DNA of 49,652 nt from Nitrospirota bacterium. Its GTDB lineage: Bacteria; Nitrospirota; Nitrospiria; SBBL01; JAADHI01. Positions 25,410-34,675 of this stretch are shown one piece after another; position 1 is the first letter of the stretch, and the number at the start of each line of letters is the position of its first letter. Location of the stretch: positions 1 through 49,652 of the forward strand of contig JAJDBV010000019.1 of assembly GCA_029261165.1 (NCBI GenBank), read 5' to 3'. Made by a program: the position numbers and the translations under genes. Under the pieces are notes generated by a model, which was not told where the DNA came from, ran no database searches, and saw only the letters and a program-made list of their open reading frames with translations.

Positions 25410-25952
25410 ATGCTGAATCGTTACGAAGTTTTTCCTGTTTTCACAAACAACCTCTTACCTGTTACACCCGAGAAGTTATCTTTAGTCTCCTTCCTCCTGC
25501 TCCTTCTTCTCCCAGGTCTTGCCCTGAGCGCTTCTTTTACGGGAACGGTGGTGAGAGTCCCAGAGGGCGATATCCTTCGGGTTTTAAATTCCGGGAAATT
25601 AAAGGAGATTCGCCTGGCCGATATTGACTGTCCCGAGCTTGCCCAGGCCTATGGACCTGAGGCGCGAAAATATACTGCGATGGCCGTCCTGGGGAAGGCT
25701 GTTACCGTGAAGGTCGTCGGTGCTGACCCGGAGGGACGGATTCTTGGACTGGTCCGGGTTTTAATCAACGGTCGAAATCTGAATAGAGAACTTCTTCAGC
25801 TTGGCCTAGCATGGTGGTATTGGAAGTCTTCAGACAAGATGGAATTCGGAGATATCGAATTGGCCGCGAGGAAGAAAAAGATCGGTCTCTGGCTGGATCC
25901 GAATCCGGTACCGCCGTGGGAGTTTAAAGAACAAGCCAAAGAAAACCCGTAA
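25410..25952 (+). CDS. secreted SNase-type nuclease
   Basis: 180 residues with an N-terminal signal peptide (KLSLVSFLLLLLLPGLALSA) and a thermonuclease (SNase) domain. The three catalytic residues are visible: Arg in KEIRLADID, Glu in CPELAQAYGPEA and Arg in DPEGRILGLVRV, then LNRELLQLGLAWWYWK and a C-terminal KIGLWLDPNPVPPWEFK. It should cut DNA and RNA outside the cytoplasm. AGAGGG precedes the ATG. Confidence 0.9.
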   Translation: MLNRYEVFPVFTNNLLPVTPEKLSLVSFLLLLLLPGLALSASFTGTVVRVPEGDILRVLNSGKLKEIRLADIDCPELAQAYGPEARKYTAMAVLGKAVTVKVVGADPEGRILGLVRVLINGRNLNRELLQLGLAWWYWKSSDKMEFGDIELAARKKKIGLWLDPNPVPPWEFKEQAKENP

Positions 25953-26079
25953 GAGAGCTTGTTCCCCGCCTCTCTCCATTTAGTAGCCTATCTTGTGCTA
26001 TCTTGCCTCTTCTAATCAATACAGTGTATAACCAAGCACATCCCATCAACATTTTACTCTTGATGCAGAAGGCGATATT

Positions 26080-27564
26080 TTGAAAAAAGGACAAAAGCTC
26101 CTTAAGTCGAAAATGTTCTGGATCGGGATTCTTTATTTTTCAGAGGGGTTTCCTCTCGGCGTCTTCTATGACCTGTTCCCGGTCCATTTCAGGCAGCAGA
26201 AGGTTGAACTCTGGAAGATTGGTTTCATGAGTCTTTTGGGTTTGGCCTGGACCCTGAAATTTCTCTGGGCGCCCGCGATTGACCACTACCGCCATCACAG
26301 GCGGTGGATGTTTCTCTCCGATATCCTGATGGGGGCTGTCATCCTCTTTTTTTCCCTGAAACTCGGATTTGGTCCCTGGGTCTGGATTGCCGTGGGCTGC
26401 TTCACCTTGCTCTCTGCAACAAATGATATCGCCATTGATGGATACACCATCGAGCTTCTGGAAAAAAAGGAGTTGGGCCTGGCCAATGGGCTCCGGATCG
26501 GTTTCTACCGCGTCGGTATGCTCGCCTCCGGTTTTGTCTTGATACTCAGTGACTATGTTGGTTGGTCGGGGGCCTACCTGGCTGCTGCGGGGATCTTATG
26601 CCTGTCGGGATTTCTTTGTCTGAATGCCCCCAGGGAAAGGGCCTACGCGCGCAAGGAAGGCATCTCCTTACTCGGAGAGATTACAAGGCTCATTCACCGG
26701 CCTCGCACTTTTGGCATCGTTGTCTTATTTTTTCTGGGGACATTGTGGCTGATCAATAACGCGACCCACTGGTCGGAGTCGACATCCTATTTCTGGCCGA
26801 TTTCTCTGGGCGTTTCCGGACTATTGATGGGAGGAAGCATTGGCCTGGGATCAAAGGCGCATTCCTTGGGCAATGAGAACAATCTGTCCAAAGTGACGGA
26901 AGGGCCGATGTTCGGAACCTTGATGGCGATGCTTCAACGACCTTATATTATTCCTGTAATTGTCTTCATATTGACCTTTAAGCTTGCCGATAGTTCCATG
27001 GGCTTCATGGTGAAACCCTTCTGGGTGGATGTGGGATTTAGCGCCACCGAGATCGGTCTTGTTTCCGTGAACATCGGACTGATCCTCTCTATTGCCGGTG
27101 GTGTCGCGGGGGGGTGGATCACGGATCGGACAGACATCTTTAAAGCCTTATGGACACTAGGGCTATTCCAGGCGGTCTCTAACTTGGGATATGCATTGGC
27201 AGCATATGTCCTTCCAGTTGTTGAGGCCGGGGCGATGATTCCCCTGAAGCACAAGGCCTTGATCTATTCGGCCAGCGCCCTCGAGTCGTTTACCGGAGGC
27301 CTGGGCACGGCCGCCTTCCTGGCCTTTCTGATGGCGATCGTGAACAAGAAACACTCTGCGACAGAATACGCACTCCTTTCATCCGTGTTTGCGCTCAGCC
27401 GTTCATTGGCCGGATGGGCGGGCGGTTTTGGCGCAGAAAATATGGGCTATGGTCCCTATTTTTTACTGACCTTTTTCCTCGCATTTCCCGCTTACGGTTT
27501 CCTCCCCTATGTTAAAAAGATGCTCCACTATGCCGAGTCTCAGGCGGAGTGGGATCAGGCCTAG
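26080..27564 (+). CDS. AmpG-like MFS permease
   Basis: 494 residues with 12 or so membrane helices. The start region (LYFSEGFPLGVFYDLFPVHFRQQKV) and the loop SATNDIAIDGYTIELLEKKELGLANGLRIG are typical of the PAT/AmpG subfamily of major facilitator transporters, which in E. coli import muropeptides and in others carry acetyl-CoA-type or unknown substrates. TTG 26080 has AAGG upstream; an internal ATG at 26113 would cut into the first helix. No ampC-type or peptidoglycan-recycling gene is adjacent. The substrate here is unknown. Confidence 0.85.
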   Translation: MKKGQKLLKSKMFWIGILYFSEGFPLGVFYDLFPVHFRQQKVELWKIGFMSLLGLAWTLKFLWAPAIDHYRHHRRWMFLSDILMGAVILFFSLKLGFGPWVWIAVGCFTLLSATNDIAIDGYTIELLEKKELGLANGLRIGFYRVGMLASGFVLILSDYVGWSGAYLAAAGILCLSGFLCLNAPRERAYARKEGISLLGEITRLIHRPRTFGIVVLFFLGTLWLINNATHWSESTSYFWPISLGVSGLLMGGSIGLGSKAHSLGNENNLSKVTEGPMFGTLMAMLQRPYIIPVIVFILTFKLADSSMGFMVKPFWVDVGFSATEIGLVSVNIGLILSIAGGVAGGWITDRTDIFKALWTLGLFQAVSNLGYALAAYVLPVVEAGAMIPLKHKALIYSASALESFTGGLGTAAFLAFLMAIVNKKHSATEYALLSSVFALSRSLAGWAGGFGAENMGYGPYFLLTFFLAFPAYGFLPYVKKMLHYAESQAEWDQA

Positions 27565-27585
27565 AGGGGTGATTCAAATTGTACA

Positions 27586-27726
27586 GGTAACGATTCAGCA
27601 TGCCACGGTTTTTCTTCAGGCCAAGGCGTGAGGAGCGCAGAACCGGAGCGTAATGTTCTTACGTGAGGATTCGAGCACCACAGCAACGCAGTCATGGAGG
27701 AAAAGAGGGGTGTGCTGAACGTTACC
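27586..27726 (+). repeat. structured repeat, copy C
   Basis: A 141-bp copy. The termini GGTAACGATTCAGCA (27586-27600) and TGCTGAACGTTACC (27713-27726) pair with one bulge. Apical stem CGTAA/TTACG. Core GAACCGGAGCGTAA, TACGTGAGGATTCGAGCACC, CAGCAACGCAGTCATGGAG. Its right end overlaps the last codon and the TAA stop of the minus-strand ATPase gene. Confidence 0.9.
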
Positions 27727-29428
27727 GGGTCGCCAAGGTTCGTAATCGGTTTACCGCGGCCGCCCATTCAAACTTTCTAAAGCAGACCAAATCCCCGTAG
27801 GGGGCCGAGGCCACGCGATCCAAGCCTTCTTCCTGAATGTCTTCCATAATCAGTTCTACAATATCGTGTAGGGTACGGTGACCGTCGACGTAGTGGGACT
27901 TGGCATAGGCCATGGCGTGCGCGATTGCCCGGACCTGGCTTTTTTCGACGATCTGTTCTACCGAGGATAAGTCAATACGTTCCGATCCGAAGGTAATGGT
28001 TTCGGCATCGGGGGCCTTCAGGCGGACTCCACGGGATCCTCTCCCGGGATCGAGACTGTGTGGTAAGGGGATTCGATGACGGATGTTCCCGAAAAGGGAT
28101 CCCCCTTCGCGGGTTCTTTCGGTGGCATACTTCCGGGCAATTTCTCGAGCCCGCTTGGTCGCATCCTGTGGCAGAAAATGCTCCATCGCGATAACCGTGT
28201 CGGCGGCATCAAAATAATCTCCGCTTCCGCCGATCACCAGGATGGTGGAAATACCATGATCGGTAAAGAGCTGCCGGACCTTGTCAATGAAGGGGGTGAT
28301 GGGTTCTCGTTCTTTCGCGATCAGTTCCTGCATTCGGTGATCCCGAATCATGAAGTTTGTCGCACTGGTATCCTCATCGATCAGGAGGCATTTCGCCTCC
28401 ATTTCAAGGGCCTCAATGATGTTGGTCGCCTGTGATGTGCTTCCACTGGCATTCTCTGTCGAAAATGACGTTGTGGAGCGTTTCTGAGGGAGGTTGTTGA
28501 TGAAAGGAGAGATATCGACCCCTGCCACGCGTCTCCCGTCCTCTGCGCGGATCTTGACCGCGTCGGGATCCGTGATGACAAATTCGCGCCCATCCCCAGG
28601 GATATGATTATAGACGCCCCGCTCGATCGCCCTCAGGAGGGTTGATTTCCCATGATAGCCGCCGCCGACGATGAGTGTAACCCCTCGCGGGATTCCCATG
28701 CCGTGAATCGGACCGAGGTTTGGGAGATCAAAGGTCACGCGGAAGGCGGGGGGTGATTGAAAGAGAACAGCCTCTGCTTCCAGGGGACGTGGGTCAACAC
28801 CGCTTGATCTGGGAAGGAGGGCCCCATCGGCCACAAAGGCGACGAGTCCTCGGTCTCTTAAGACCTCGCGGATGGCATCGGCATCTTCGACTGTTTCAAC
28901 AATGGACTGGACGGCGGCACGATCGAGTCTATGAAACTTGAGGACTCTTTCAGCAATGACCGGGAGGTCTTCGCAGAGCACTTCGACGGCCTGACGGCTC
29001 GAAATACCTCGGCCTCGGGCCGGAAGACCGACAAAGAATCTTATCTCGACCTGATCCGTATTTACAAAAGCCGATGTCCGTTCGAGGACTTCCTGTCCCG
29101 GCCGGTCGATGGAGATGATCCCGCTGTTCCCGGTTCCGCGGCGTCGGCTTTTTTTCCGTGCCTGCCGGTCGAATTGGCGAGTAATGAAGTCAGCCAATGC
29201 AGTCGCTCTGCTCGGGTTTTGGTATAGGTCTTTTGGAAAACCGGCGATCGATTGCGGGATCTGAATCCGGACTCGGCTGGGCGCTGCAAACGGGTCCCCC
29301 TGGACATGATCGATGAGGAATATATAGTCAGGAAAGGTATAGATCCCCTTGATTTCCTTATAGGCCTTGTAGCCGCGCCCGTCCAGCCGGATCAATTTGT
29401 TTTCGAGGTCTTTATGTGTCTTCATCAT
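27722..29428 (-). CDS. ABC-class ATPase (COG3044-type)
   Basis: 568 residues, matching the family of predicted ABC-class ATPases without a transporter domain. Walker A GGGYHGKS at residues 255-262, a signature-like ASGSTSQ at 327-333, Walker B CLLIDEDTSATNFM at 347-360. An N-terminal domain of about 230 residues (VRIQIPQS, FFVGLPARGRGI) precedes the ATPase. Such proteins are soluble and of unknown function. The stop codon at 27722-27724 lies inside repeat copy C. The gene is transcribed divergently from hemE. Two adjacent Met codons at the start leave the first uncertain. Confidence 0.88.
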   Translation of the reverse strand: MMKTHKDLENKLIRLDGRGYKAYKEIKGIYTFPDYIFLIDHVQGDPFAAPSRVRIQIPQSIAGFPKDLYQNPSRATALADFITRQFDRQARKKSRRRGTGNSGIISIDRPGQEVLERTSAFVNTDQVEIRFFVGLPARGRGISSRQAVEVLCEDLPVIAERVLKFHRLDRAAVQSIVETVEDADAIREVLRDRGLVAFVADGALLPRSSGVDPRPLEAEAVLFQSPPAFRVTFDLPNLGPIHGMGIPRGVTLIVGGGYHGKSTLLRAIERGVYNHIPGDGREFVITDPDAVKIRAEDGRRVAGVDISPFINNLPQKRSTTSFSTENASGSTSQATNIIEALEMEAKCLLIDEDTSATNFMIRDHRMQELIAKEREPITPFIDKVRQLFTDHGISTILVIGGSGDYFDAADTVIAMEHFLPQDATKRAREIARKYATERTREGGSLFGNIRHRIPLPHSLDPGRGSRGVRLKAPDAETITFGSERIDLSSVEQIVEKSQVRAIAHAMAYAKSHYVDGHRTLHDIVELIMEDIQEEGLDRVASAPYGDLVCFRKFEWAAAVNRLRTLATR

Positions 29429-29497
29429 GACACTTATTTTAACGTTTTTGGGTCTAAATGTATAGAATTACGGGGAATTTGACACTTGGAGAGGCTG

Positions 29498-30589
29498 ATG
29501 CTAAAATCACCTCTCTTTTGCGGTCCCCCATTATTGAAAGGAGATCCCACGAACGATCGATTCTTAAAGGCCTGCCGACGTCAGCCGGTGGATGCGACCC
29601 CGGTGTGGTTCATGCGCCAGGCGGGCCGTTATATGAAGGTTTTCCGCGACATTCGCGCGAAACATTCCCTTCTCACTGTCTGTAAGACCCCGGAACTGGC
29701 CGCTGAGGTAACGCTCCAGCCGATTGAGCGCTTCAATTTTGACGCCGCCATTATCTTTGCCGATATCCTTCTTCCACTTGAACCGATGGGCCTGAATCTG
29801 GAGTTTGTCAAAGGAGAGGGGCCGGTGATTCATAATCCGATCCGAGATAAGGCCGCAGTGGAGGCACTTCTGCCCGTGACGCCTGAAGAGGATCTGGGAT
29901 ATGTGATGGAAGCGCTCAGGACGGTCCGAAAGGAGCTGAAGGTCCCGCTGATCGGCTTTGCGGGTGCGCCCTTTACCCTGGCAAGCTATATGATTGAAGG
30001 GGGGTCTTCACGGAATTACCTTTTTGCCAAGACGATGATGTACAGTGAGCCCGATCTCTGGGATCTACTCATGAAAAAACTGACCCGGGTTCTTATTGAT
30101 TATCTCTCGGCACAAGTTGCCGCGGGGGCCCAGGTCCTTCAGATTTTTGACAGTTGGATTGGTGCCCTCTCCCCGGAAGATTATCGCCAAAATGTTCTTC
30201 CCCATATGAAGTCCCTTTTTTCAGAATTAAAAAAACTGGAGGTACCTCTCATTCATTTCGGGACAGGAACATCAATGCTGCTCGAATTACAAAAGGAAGC
30301 GGGAGGTGACGTGATCGGCCTCGATTGGCGGATCAATCTTGACGAAGGATGGCGGCGCTTGGGAGAGGATGTCGCAGTCCAGGGGAACCTCGACCCGGTC
30401 CTTCTTTTCAGTCCGATCTCCGCGATCGAAAGACGGGTGGATGACATCCTCCGCCGCGCAGGAAACCGCCCCGGCCACATCTTTAACCTGGGGCACGGCA
30501 TCCTCCCGGAAACCCCGGTCGAACACGTCGAGGCCGTCATAGAGATGGTCCATTCGAAGAGCGCAAGAATCCTTAAGGGTGGTACTTGA
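29498..30589 (+). CDS. hemE: uroporphyrinogen decarboxylase
   Basis: Converts uroporphyrinogen III to coproporphyrinogen III in the cytoplasm (heme pathway). It contains the family signature PVWFMRQAGRYMKVFRDIR, the catalytic Asp in AAIIFADILLPLEPMG, and GFAGAPFTLASYMIEGG. ATG 29498 has GGAGAGG four bases upstream and gives 363 residues, about 18 more than usual before NDRFLKA. A stronger ribosome-binding site, AAAGGAG, lies just upstream of an ACG codon at 29552 in frame, near the conserved family start. Followed by repeat copy D and hemH. Confidence 0.95.
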   Translation: MLKSPLFCGPPLLKGDPTNDRFLKACRRQPVDATPVWFMRQAGRYMKVFRDIRAKHSLLTVCKTPELAAEVTLQPIERFNFDAAIIFADILLPLEPMGLNLEFVKGEGPVIHNPIRDKAAVEALLPVTPEEDLGYVMEALRTVRKELKVPLIGFAGAPFTLASYMIEGGSSRNYLFAKTMMYSEPDLWDLLMKKLTRVLIDYLSAQVAAGAQVLQIFDSWIGALSPEDYRQNVLPHMKSLFSELKKLEVPLIHFGTGTSMLLELQKEAGGDVIGLDWRINLDEGWRRLGEDVAVQGNLDPVLLFSPISAIERRVDDILRRAGNRPGHIFNLGHGILPETPVEHVEAVIEMVHSKSARILKGGT

Positions 30590-30613
30590 AAAAGCAGATC
30601 ACCTGTAAGAGAT

Positions 30614-30752
30614 GGAAGGGTTCAGCTTGCCCAGATTTTTTTTCAGGGCAAGGCACGAGGAGCGTAGAACCGGAGCGTAGTATTCTACGCGAGGATTCGA
30701 GCACCACAGCAACGCAGCCATGGAGAAAAAGATGGGTGAGATGAGCCCTTCC
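30614..30752 (+). repeat. structured repeat, copy D, feeding the hemH start
   Basis: A 139-bp copy whose ends 30614-30640 and 30726-30752 form a long imperfect inverted repeat (GGAAGGGTTCAGCTTGCCCA at the left; ATGAGCCCTTCC at the right). Apical stem CGTAG/CTACG. The right part supplies CATGGAGAAAAAGATG, giving a GGAG ribosome-binding site six bases before the likely hemH start. Confidence 0.88.
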
Positions 30753-31688
30753 AAGGTGGCTGTTCTGTTGATGGCCCACGGAAGTCCAAATTCGCTAGAC
30801 GAAATCGAACCCTTCCTCTGCCACATCATGAAAGACCGAAAGCCCTCTCCTGAAGTAATGACAGAGATCAAGGAACGCTACCGTCTGATCGGCGGTAAAT
30901 CCCCCCTCCTGGAGATTTCACAGCAGCAGGCGAAAGGGCTTGAAGCCTCCCTCAATGAAGGGACATGCCGATTCAAAGTCTACATTGGCATGCGGCACTG
31001 GGACCCCTTTATCAAGGATACTGTGAAGGAAATCCTTGAGGAAGGGGCCGACCACCTGATTGCCGTGAGTCTTGCGCCGCAGTATTCGAAGTTGAGTGTC
31101 GGCGCTTACATCGAGACACTGAAGCAGGCCCTCTCAGAGGCCGGAAGCCCACTCCCGATGACGGCTGTTCAGAGTTGGTGCGACCAGCCTTTCCTCCTGG
31201 ATGCCTTTGCGGAAAACTTGAAAGAGTCCCTTGATGCTTACACAGAAGATGTCCGCCCTTCCGTCCAGATCCTTTTTACGGCCCATTCCCTCCCGGAGCG
31301 GATACTGAAGGAGGGAGATCCTTATCCGAAAGAGGTGGCGGCGACGGTTGCCGGCGTCGTTGAGCGGCGTCGTCTGAACCTTCCAAACCAGCCTTGGCGG
31401 TTTGCCTATCAAAGTAAGGGATTGCGTCCGGGGAAGTGGCTTGGGCCAGAGGTGGAGGAGGTTATCCGTGAGATGGCCGAAAAAAAAGAGAGGCATCTCC
31501 TTGTTGTGCCCATCGGGTTTGTCTCGGATCATGTCGAGATTCTTTATGACGTCGATATCCTCTATAAAGAGACCGCGGCAAAAGAGGAAATTGAGCTACG
31601 CCGCACCCAATCCTTAAATACCCACCCTCTGTTTATCCGGGCACTGGCCGGAGTGGTGCTTTCCAGCCTTCCCTCCTCATTGAAGTAG
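30732..31688 (+). CDS. hemH: ferrochelatase
   Basis: Inserts Fe2+ into a porphyrin at the end of heme synthesis. 318 residues: AVLLMAHGSPNSL near the N-terminus, the catalytic His in FTAHSLPERI and the conserved Glu in GFVSDHVEILYDVDILYK. Protoporphyrin versus coproporphyrin use is not settled by sequence alone. The start is put at ATG 30732 because GGAG lies six bases upstream; both belong to repeat copy D. An ATG at 30720 would add four residues. It is 142 bases after hemE, same strand. No hemG/hemY-type gene follows. Confidence 0.93.
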   Translation: MGEMSPSKVAVLLMAHGSPNSLDEIEPFLCHIMKDRKPSPEVMTEIKERYRLIGGKSPLLEISQQQAKGLEASLNEGTCRFKVYIGMRHWDPFIKDTVKEILEEGADHLIAVSLAPQYSKLSVGAYIETLKQALSEAGSPLPMTAVQSWCDQPFLLDAFAENLKESLDAYTEDVRPSVQILFTAHSLPERILKEGDPYPKEVAATVAGVVERRRLNLPNQPWRFAYQSKGLRPGKWLGPEVEEVIREMAEKKERHLLVVPIGFVSDHVEILYDVDILYKETAAKEEIELRRTQSLNTHPLFIRALAGVVLSSLPSSLK

Positions 31689-31819
31689 AATTTAAACCGC
31701 CGATTCGCCTCATATACCGTGTTCTCAGTGATTTTCCTCTTCACCGTAGGGAATACGCCTCAATCGAAAAAAACCTGAGAGCCTTGTCTAGGCAGGCGAC
31801 TTGAGGGTTTATTTCAAAA

Positions 31820-33376
31820 TTATTCAGGTAACGGTATTTTCCCTTTCTTTTGGGCCTGGTTGATTATTAAGAGAAAGGCCGTCATCCCCAAATAGCCTGC
31901 GCTGAGCAGGAAGGGGATTGATGTTTCGGCCTGCCAGGGGAAGAAGAGCCGGCCATCCACAAAGGGGGAGTGGATGATTCCAAAGAGACTGAGAAAGCCG
32001 GCGATGCCGAGGAATGCGGCGGCCCTTTTAAGATCGTGATCAATGATCATGGAGAGGCTTGCTCCCCAGAGGAGTGAAGAAATGATAAAACCATTTGCCA
32101 CCAGAACGATCATGTTGAAGGTCACCGCCATTTCGCCATGGAGATCTGCTGGGCTTTTTCCCAGGTGGTTTAGCAGGGTATTGAGTTCGATCAATAACAG
32201 GGCGGCCACGGCAGGCAGGAAGGCAAATGCGACGGCCTTATAGTGTTTGGGAGGTGTTGCCGAAAAGGCCTGGGCCGTGATCTCGAGGCCGATGAAGATC
32301 AGAATAGGAGCCAGAGCTGCTTCCGGGATCAGATCGACCATGATACCAAGATAACCAAAGATTCCTCCCAATCCGATAAAGAGGGCAGTCCAGAGCGTAT
32401 AACCGGCACGGCCACCCATCTCTTTATAGGCGGGATGACCGATGTAAGGGGTCGTCTGGACGACGCCTCCGCAGAGTCCTGTCAGGAGGGTTGAGAGTCC
32501 GCTCGTGAGCAGGATGGACCGCGTGTCGTAGTGATCTCCAGCCGCGGCCGCGCTTTCGGCGACATCGATCCCACCGATGATGACCACGATGGCAAATGGG
32601 ATGGTAAGGGGAAGATAGGCCAGGGTGTAGGGAATGCCTTCCAGAAATTCAAGTGTCGGAAAAGGGAATGAGAATTGTATTTGCTGAAAGGTCTGAGAAA
32701 GGGAGGGGAGCGAGGCAGAGTCTCCAAGGGCACGTGTGATATAGAAAGTGATCGTCCCGAGAAGGGCCGCGCCAAACGCGGCGGGGATACGAAACGGAAA
32801 GGGAACCTTCCCGATAATACAGGTCAATATAACAATAAGGGAGATAAAGCCAACCAGGGGGGCATGGAATATCTTGATCAAGGGAAGAAAGGCGATCAGC
32901 AGGAGGGCCACACCGGCGATCGGCCCTAAAAGTCCTGCACGGGGGACGGCGCGTTGAAGGAGCGGACCAAGGAAGGACCCACCCGTCTTCACGATACCGA
33001 CGATGACGACGACCGCCGTTGAGATCTTCCAGGCGAGTACGGGATCTTTCGTCAAGAGATAAGCGGGTCCGATAACCCCGAATAAAAAGGCGAAGAGAGA
33101 GGGGGTATCGATTCCGAGCGGCATCGCTGTGACATCCCGACGGCCGGTTTTCCGCGCCAGGCGAATGGCCATCATGGTGTAGGCCAGATCTCCGGCGAAG
33201 ACACCGATCGCGGAACCGGGAAGCATCTTGTAATAGACAAGCTCTCTGGGAAATTCAAAAACCTTAATCAGAACCGTGGCCATGATGACCAGTTGGGTCA
33301 TATTGTCGATTACCAGGCCGAAGAAGGCATTGACGTCGCCCGGTCCGAAGAGAAGGGCTCTTTCGGTTTTTTGCAT
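31820..33376 (-). CDS. NCS2-like permease (xanthine/uracil type)
   Basis: 518 residues with about 13 membrane helices and no signal peptide. GPGDVNAFFGLVIDNMTQLV at the start, then TAMPLGIDTPSLFAFLF and the loop GGVVQTTPYIGHPAYKEMGGRAGYT resemble the NCS2/AzgA transporter group, whose members carry purines or related compounds. The exact substrate is unknown. ATG 33376 is preferred over 33394 because AGGAG lies nine bases upstream. It faces the amidase gene divergently. Confidence 0.82.
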   Translation of the reverse strand: MQKTERALLFGPGDVNAFFGLVIDNMTQLVIMATVLIKVFEFPRELVYYKMLPGSAIGVFAGDLAYTMMAIRLARKTGRRDVTAMPLGIDTPSLFAFLFGVIGPAYLLTKDPVLAWKISTAVVVIVGIVKTGGSFLGPLLQRAVPRAGLLGPIAGVALLLIAFLPLIKIFHAPLVGFISLIVILTCIIGKVPFPFRIPAAFGAALLGTITFYITRALGDSASLPSLSQTFQQIQFSFPFPTLEFLEGIPYTLAYLPLTIPFAIVVIIGGIDVAESAAAAGDHYDTRSILLTSGLSTLLTGLCGGVVQTTPYIGHPAYKEMGGRAGYTLWTALFIGLGGIFGYLGIMVDLIPEAALAPILIFIGLEITAQAFSATPPKHYKAVAFAFLPAVAALLLIELNTLLNHLGKSPADLHGEMAVTFNMIVLVANGFIISSLLWGASLSMIIDHDLKRAAAFLGIAGFLSLFGIIHSPFVDGRLFFPWQAETSIPFLLSAGYLGMTAFLLIINQAQKKGKIPLPE

Positions 33377-33495
33377 ACGATGTTTCTCCTGCATTCGAAA
33401 AGCGATGGCAGTATACAGTCTTCAATTAGCGACTACAATCCTGTACTAAAAATTTACAATAAATTGGTCTAGGTTTATGTTAAACTGCTAAACCG

Positions 33496-34674
33496 ATGAG
33501 ACGATTTACCTCCTATATCCTCCTTCTAATTATTTTTTTCTCTCCGTTCAGCTTTGCGGCGGACGGACCTGATTCCACCCGGATTCTACGGGTCGCCGAT
33601 GCGCCTGCCTTTGTGGTGAATATCCGCCACGCGCCACACCCGGATCACACGCGAATCGTCATCGACTTGAGTCGCCCTGTTTTGTACAGTCTGACCTGGA
33701 TTTCAGAAACCACCCTAGCAGTCGAACTTTCGCCAGCGGTTCTGGGGGTGATCCTTCAGGAGAAACGGTCCTTATCCATCCAGGAAAAGTTTCTGAAAAA
33801 AATTGAAATCAAAAAAGCAGAACGGGACAAGATTACCCTGCTGATTGCTTTTAAGGCATCCGGTGAATACAAAGTCTTTACCCTCCCGAACCCGGATCGC
33901 CTGGTGATTGATGTCTTTCTCCCCAAACCCGAAGACGAGGTGGAGGGTGAGCTCAATCGGTCAGATTCGACAATTCGCATCCCGGCTCCCTTTGAGATCA
34001 AGACGATTGTCATCGATCCGGGGCATGGGGGAAAAGATCCGGGTGCGTCGAGCAGACGCGGTTTGACTGAAAAAGATATTGTTCTCGATGTCGCGCTCCG
34101 CTTGAAGGAACTGGTACAAAGAGAGCTAAAGAAAAAGGTCATCATGACGCGAGACGAAGATGTTTTTGTCTCCCTGAAGGATCGGACGGAACTGGCGAAT
34201 CAGAAAAAGGCAGACCTTTTTATCTCGATCCATGTCAATTCCGCCCCGAAACAACATACAAAGGGAATTGAAATTTATCTTTTGGGCCGTGCGACAGACG
34301 AGGCTGCGATTGCAACCGCGGCGCGTGAAAATGCCACATCTGAAGAGGCGGCGCTCAATCTCCAGGAGCTTATTTTAAATGACCTGGAACGGGAATTCAC
34401 CCTGAATGCCTCGCTTGAACTGGCGCACCATACGCAAGAGGCCTTGATCAAGCATTTGATCCCCAGCTACCCCACAACGGCCTTGGGCGTCAAACAGGCT
34501 CCTTTCTTTGTCCTCGCACATACTGATATGCCAGCGATTCTGGCTGAGATCTCTTTCCTGAGTAATAAGATTGAAGAAAAACGACTTCGGACAAAACGTT
34601 ACCGGCAGCATGTTGCCGAAGCCATTTACAAAGGAATTAAAGCCTATATCCAATCCCTGAAAACGGGGTTTTAA
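33496..34674 (+). CDS. N-acetylmuramoyl-L-alanine amidase with AMIN domain
   Basis: 392 residues: signal peptide (LLLIIFFSPFSFA), an AMIN domain (about 40-140) that targets the septum, and an Amidase_3 domain. The zinc and catalytic residues are visible: His in VIDPGHGGKDPG, Glu in GLTEKDIV, His in FISIHVNSAP and Glu in ILAEISFLSN. It cuts the bond between N-acetylmuramic acid and the peptide stem during cell separation. truA follows one base after the stop. Similar to AmiC. Confidence 0.94.
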   Translation: MRRFTSYILLLIIFFSPFSFAADGPDSTRILRVADAPAFVVNIRHAPHPDHTRIVIDLSRPVLYSLTWISETTLAVELSPAVLGVILQEKRSLSIQEKFLKKIEIKKAERDKITLLIAFKASGEYKVFTLPNPDRLVIDVFLPKPEDEVEGELNRSDSTIRIPAPFEIKTIVIDPGHGGKDPGASSRRGLTEKDIVLDVALRLKELVQRELKKKVIMTRDEDVFVSLKDRTELANQKKADLFISIHVNSAPKQHTKGIEIYLLGRATDEAAIATAARENATSEEAALNLQELILNDLEREFTLNASLELAHHTQEALIKHLIPSYPTTALGVKQAPFFVLAHTDMPAILAEISFLSNKIEEKRLRTKRYRQHVAEAIYKGIKAYIQSLKTGF

Positions 34675-34675
34675 C

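Noticed and set aside
27661-27690. TTCGAGCACC in the repeat core looks like a tRNA T-loop
   Set aside because: No acceptor or anticodon structure surrounds it and the same bases vary in copies A and B.
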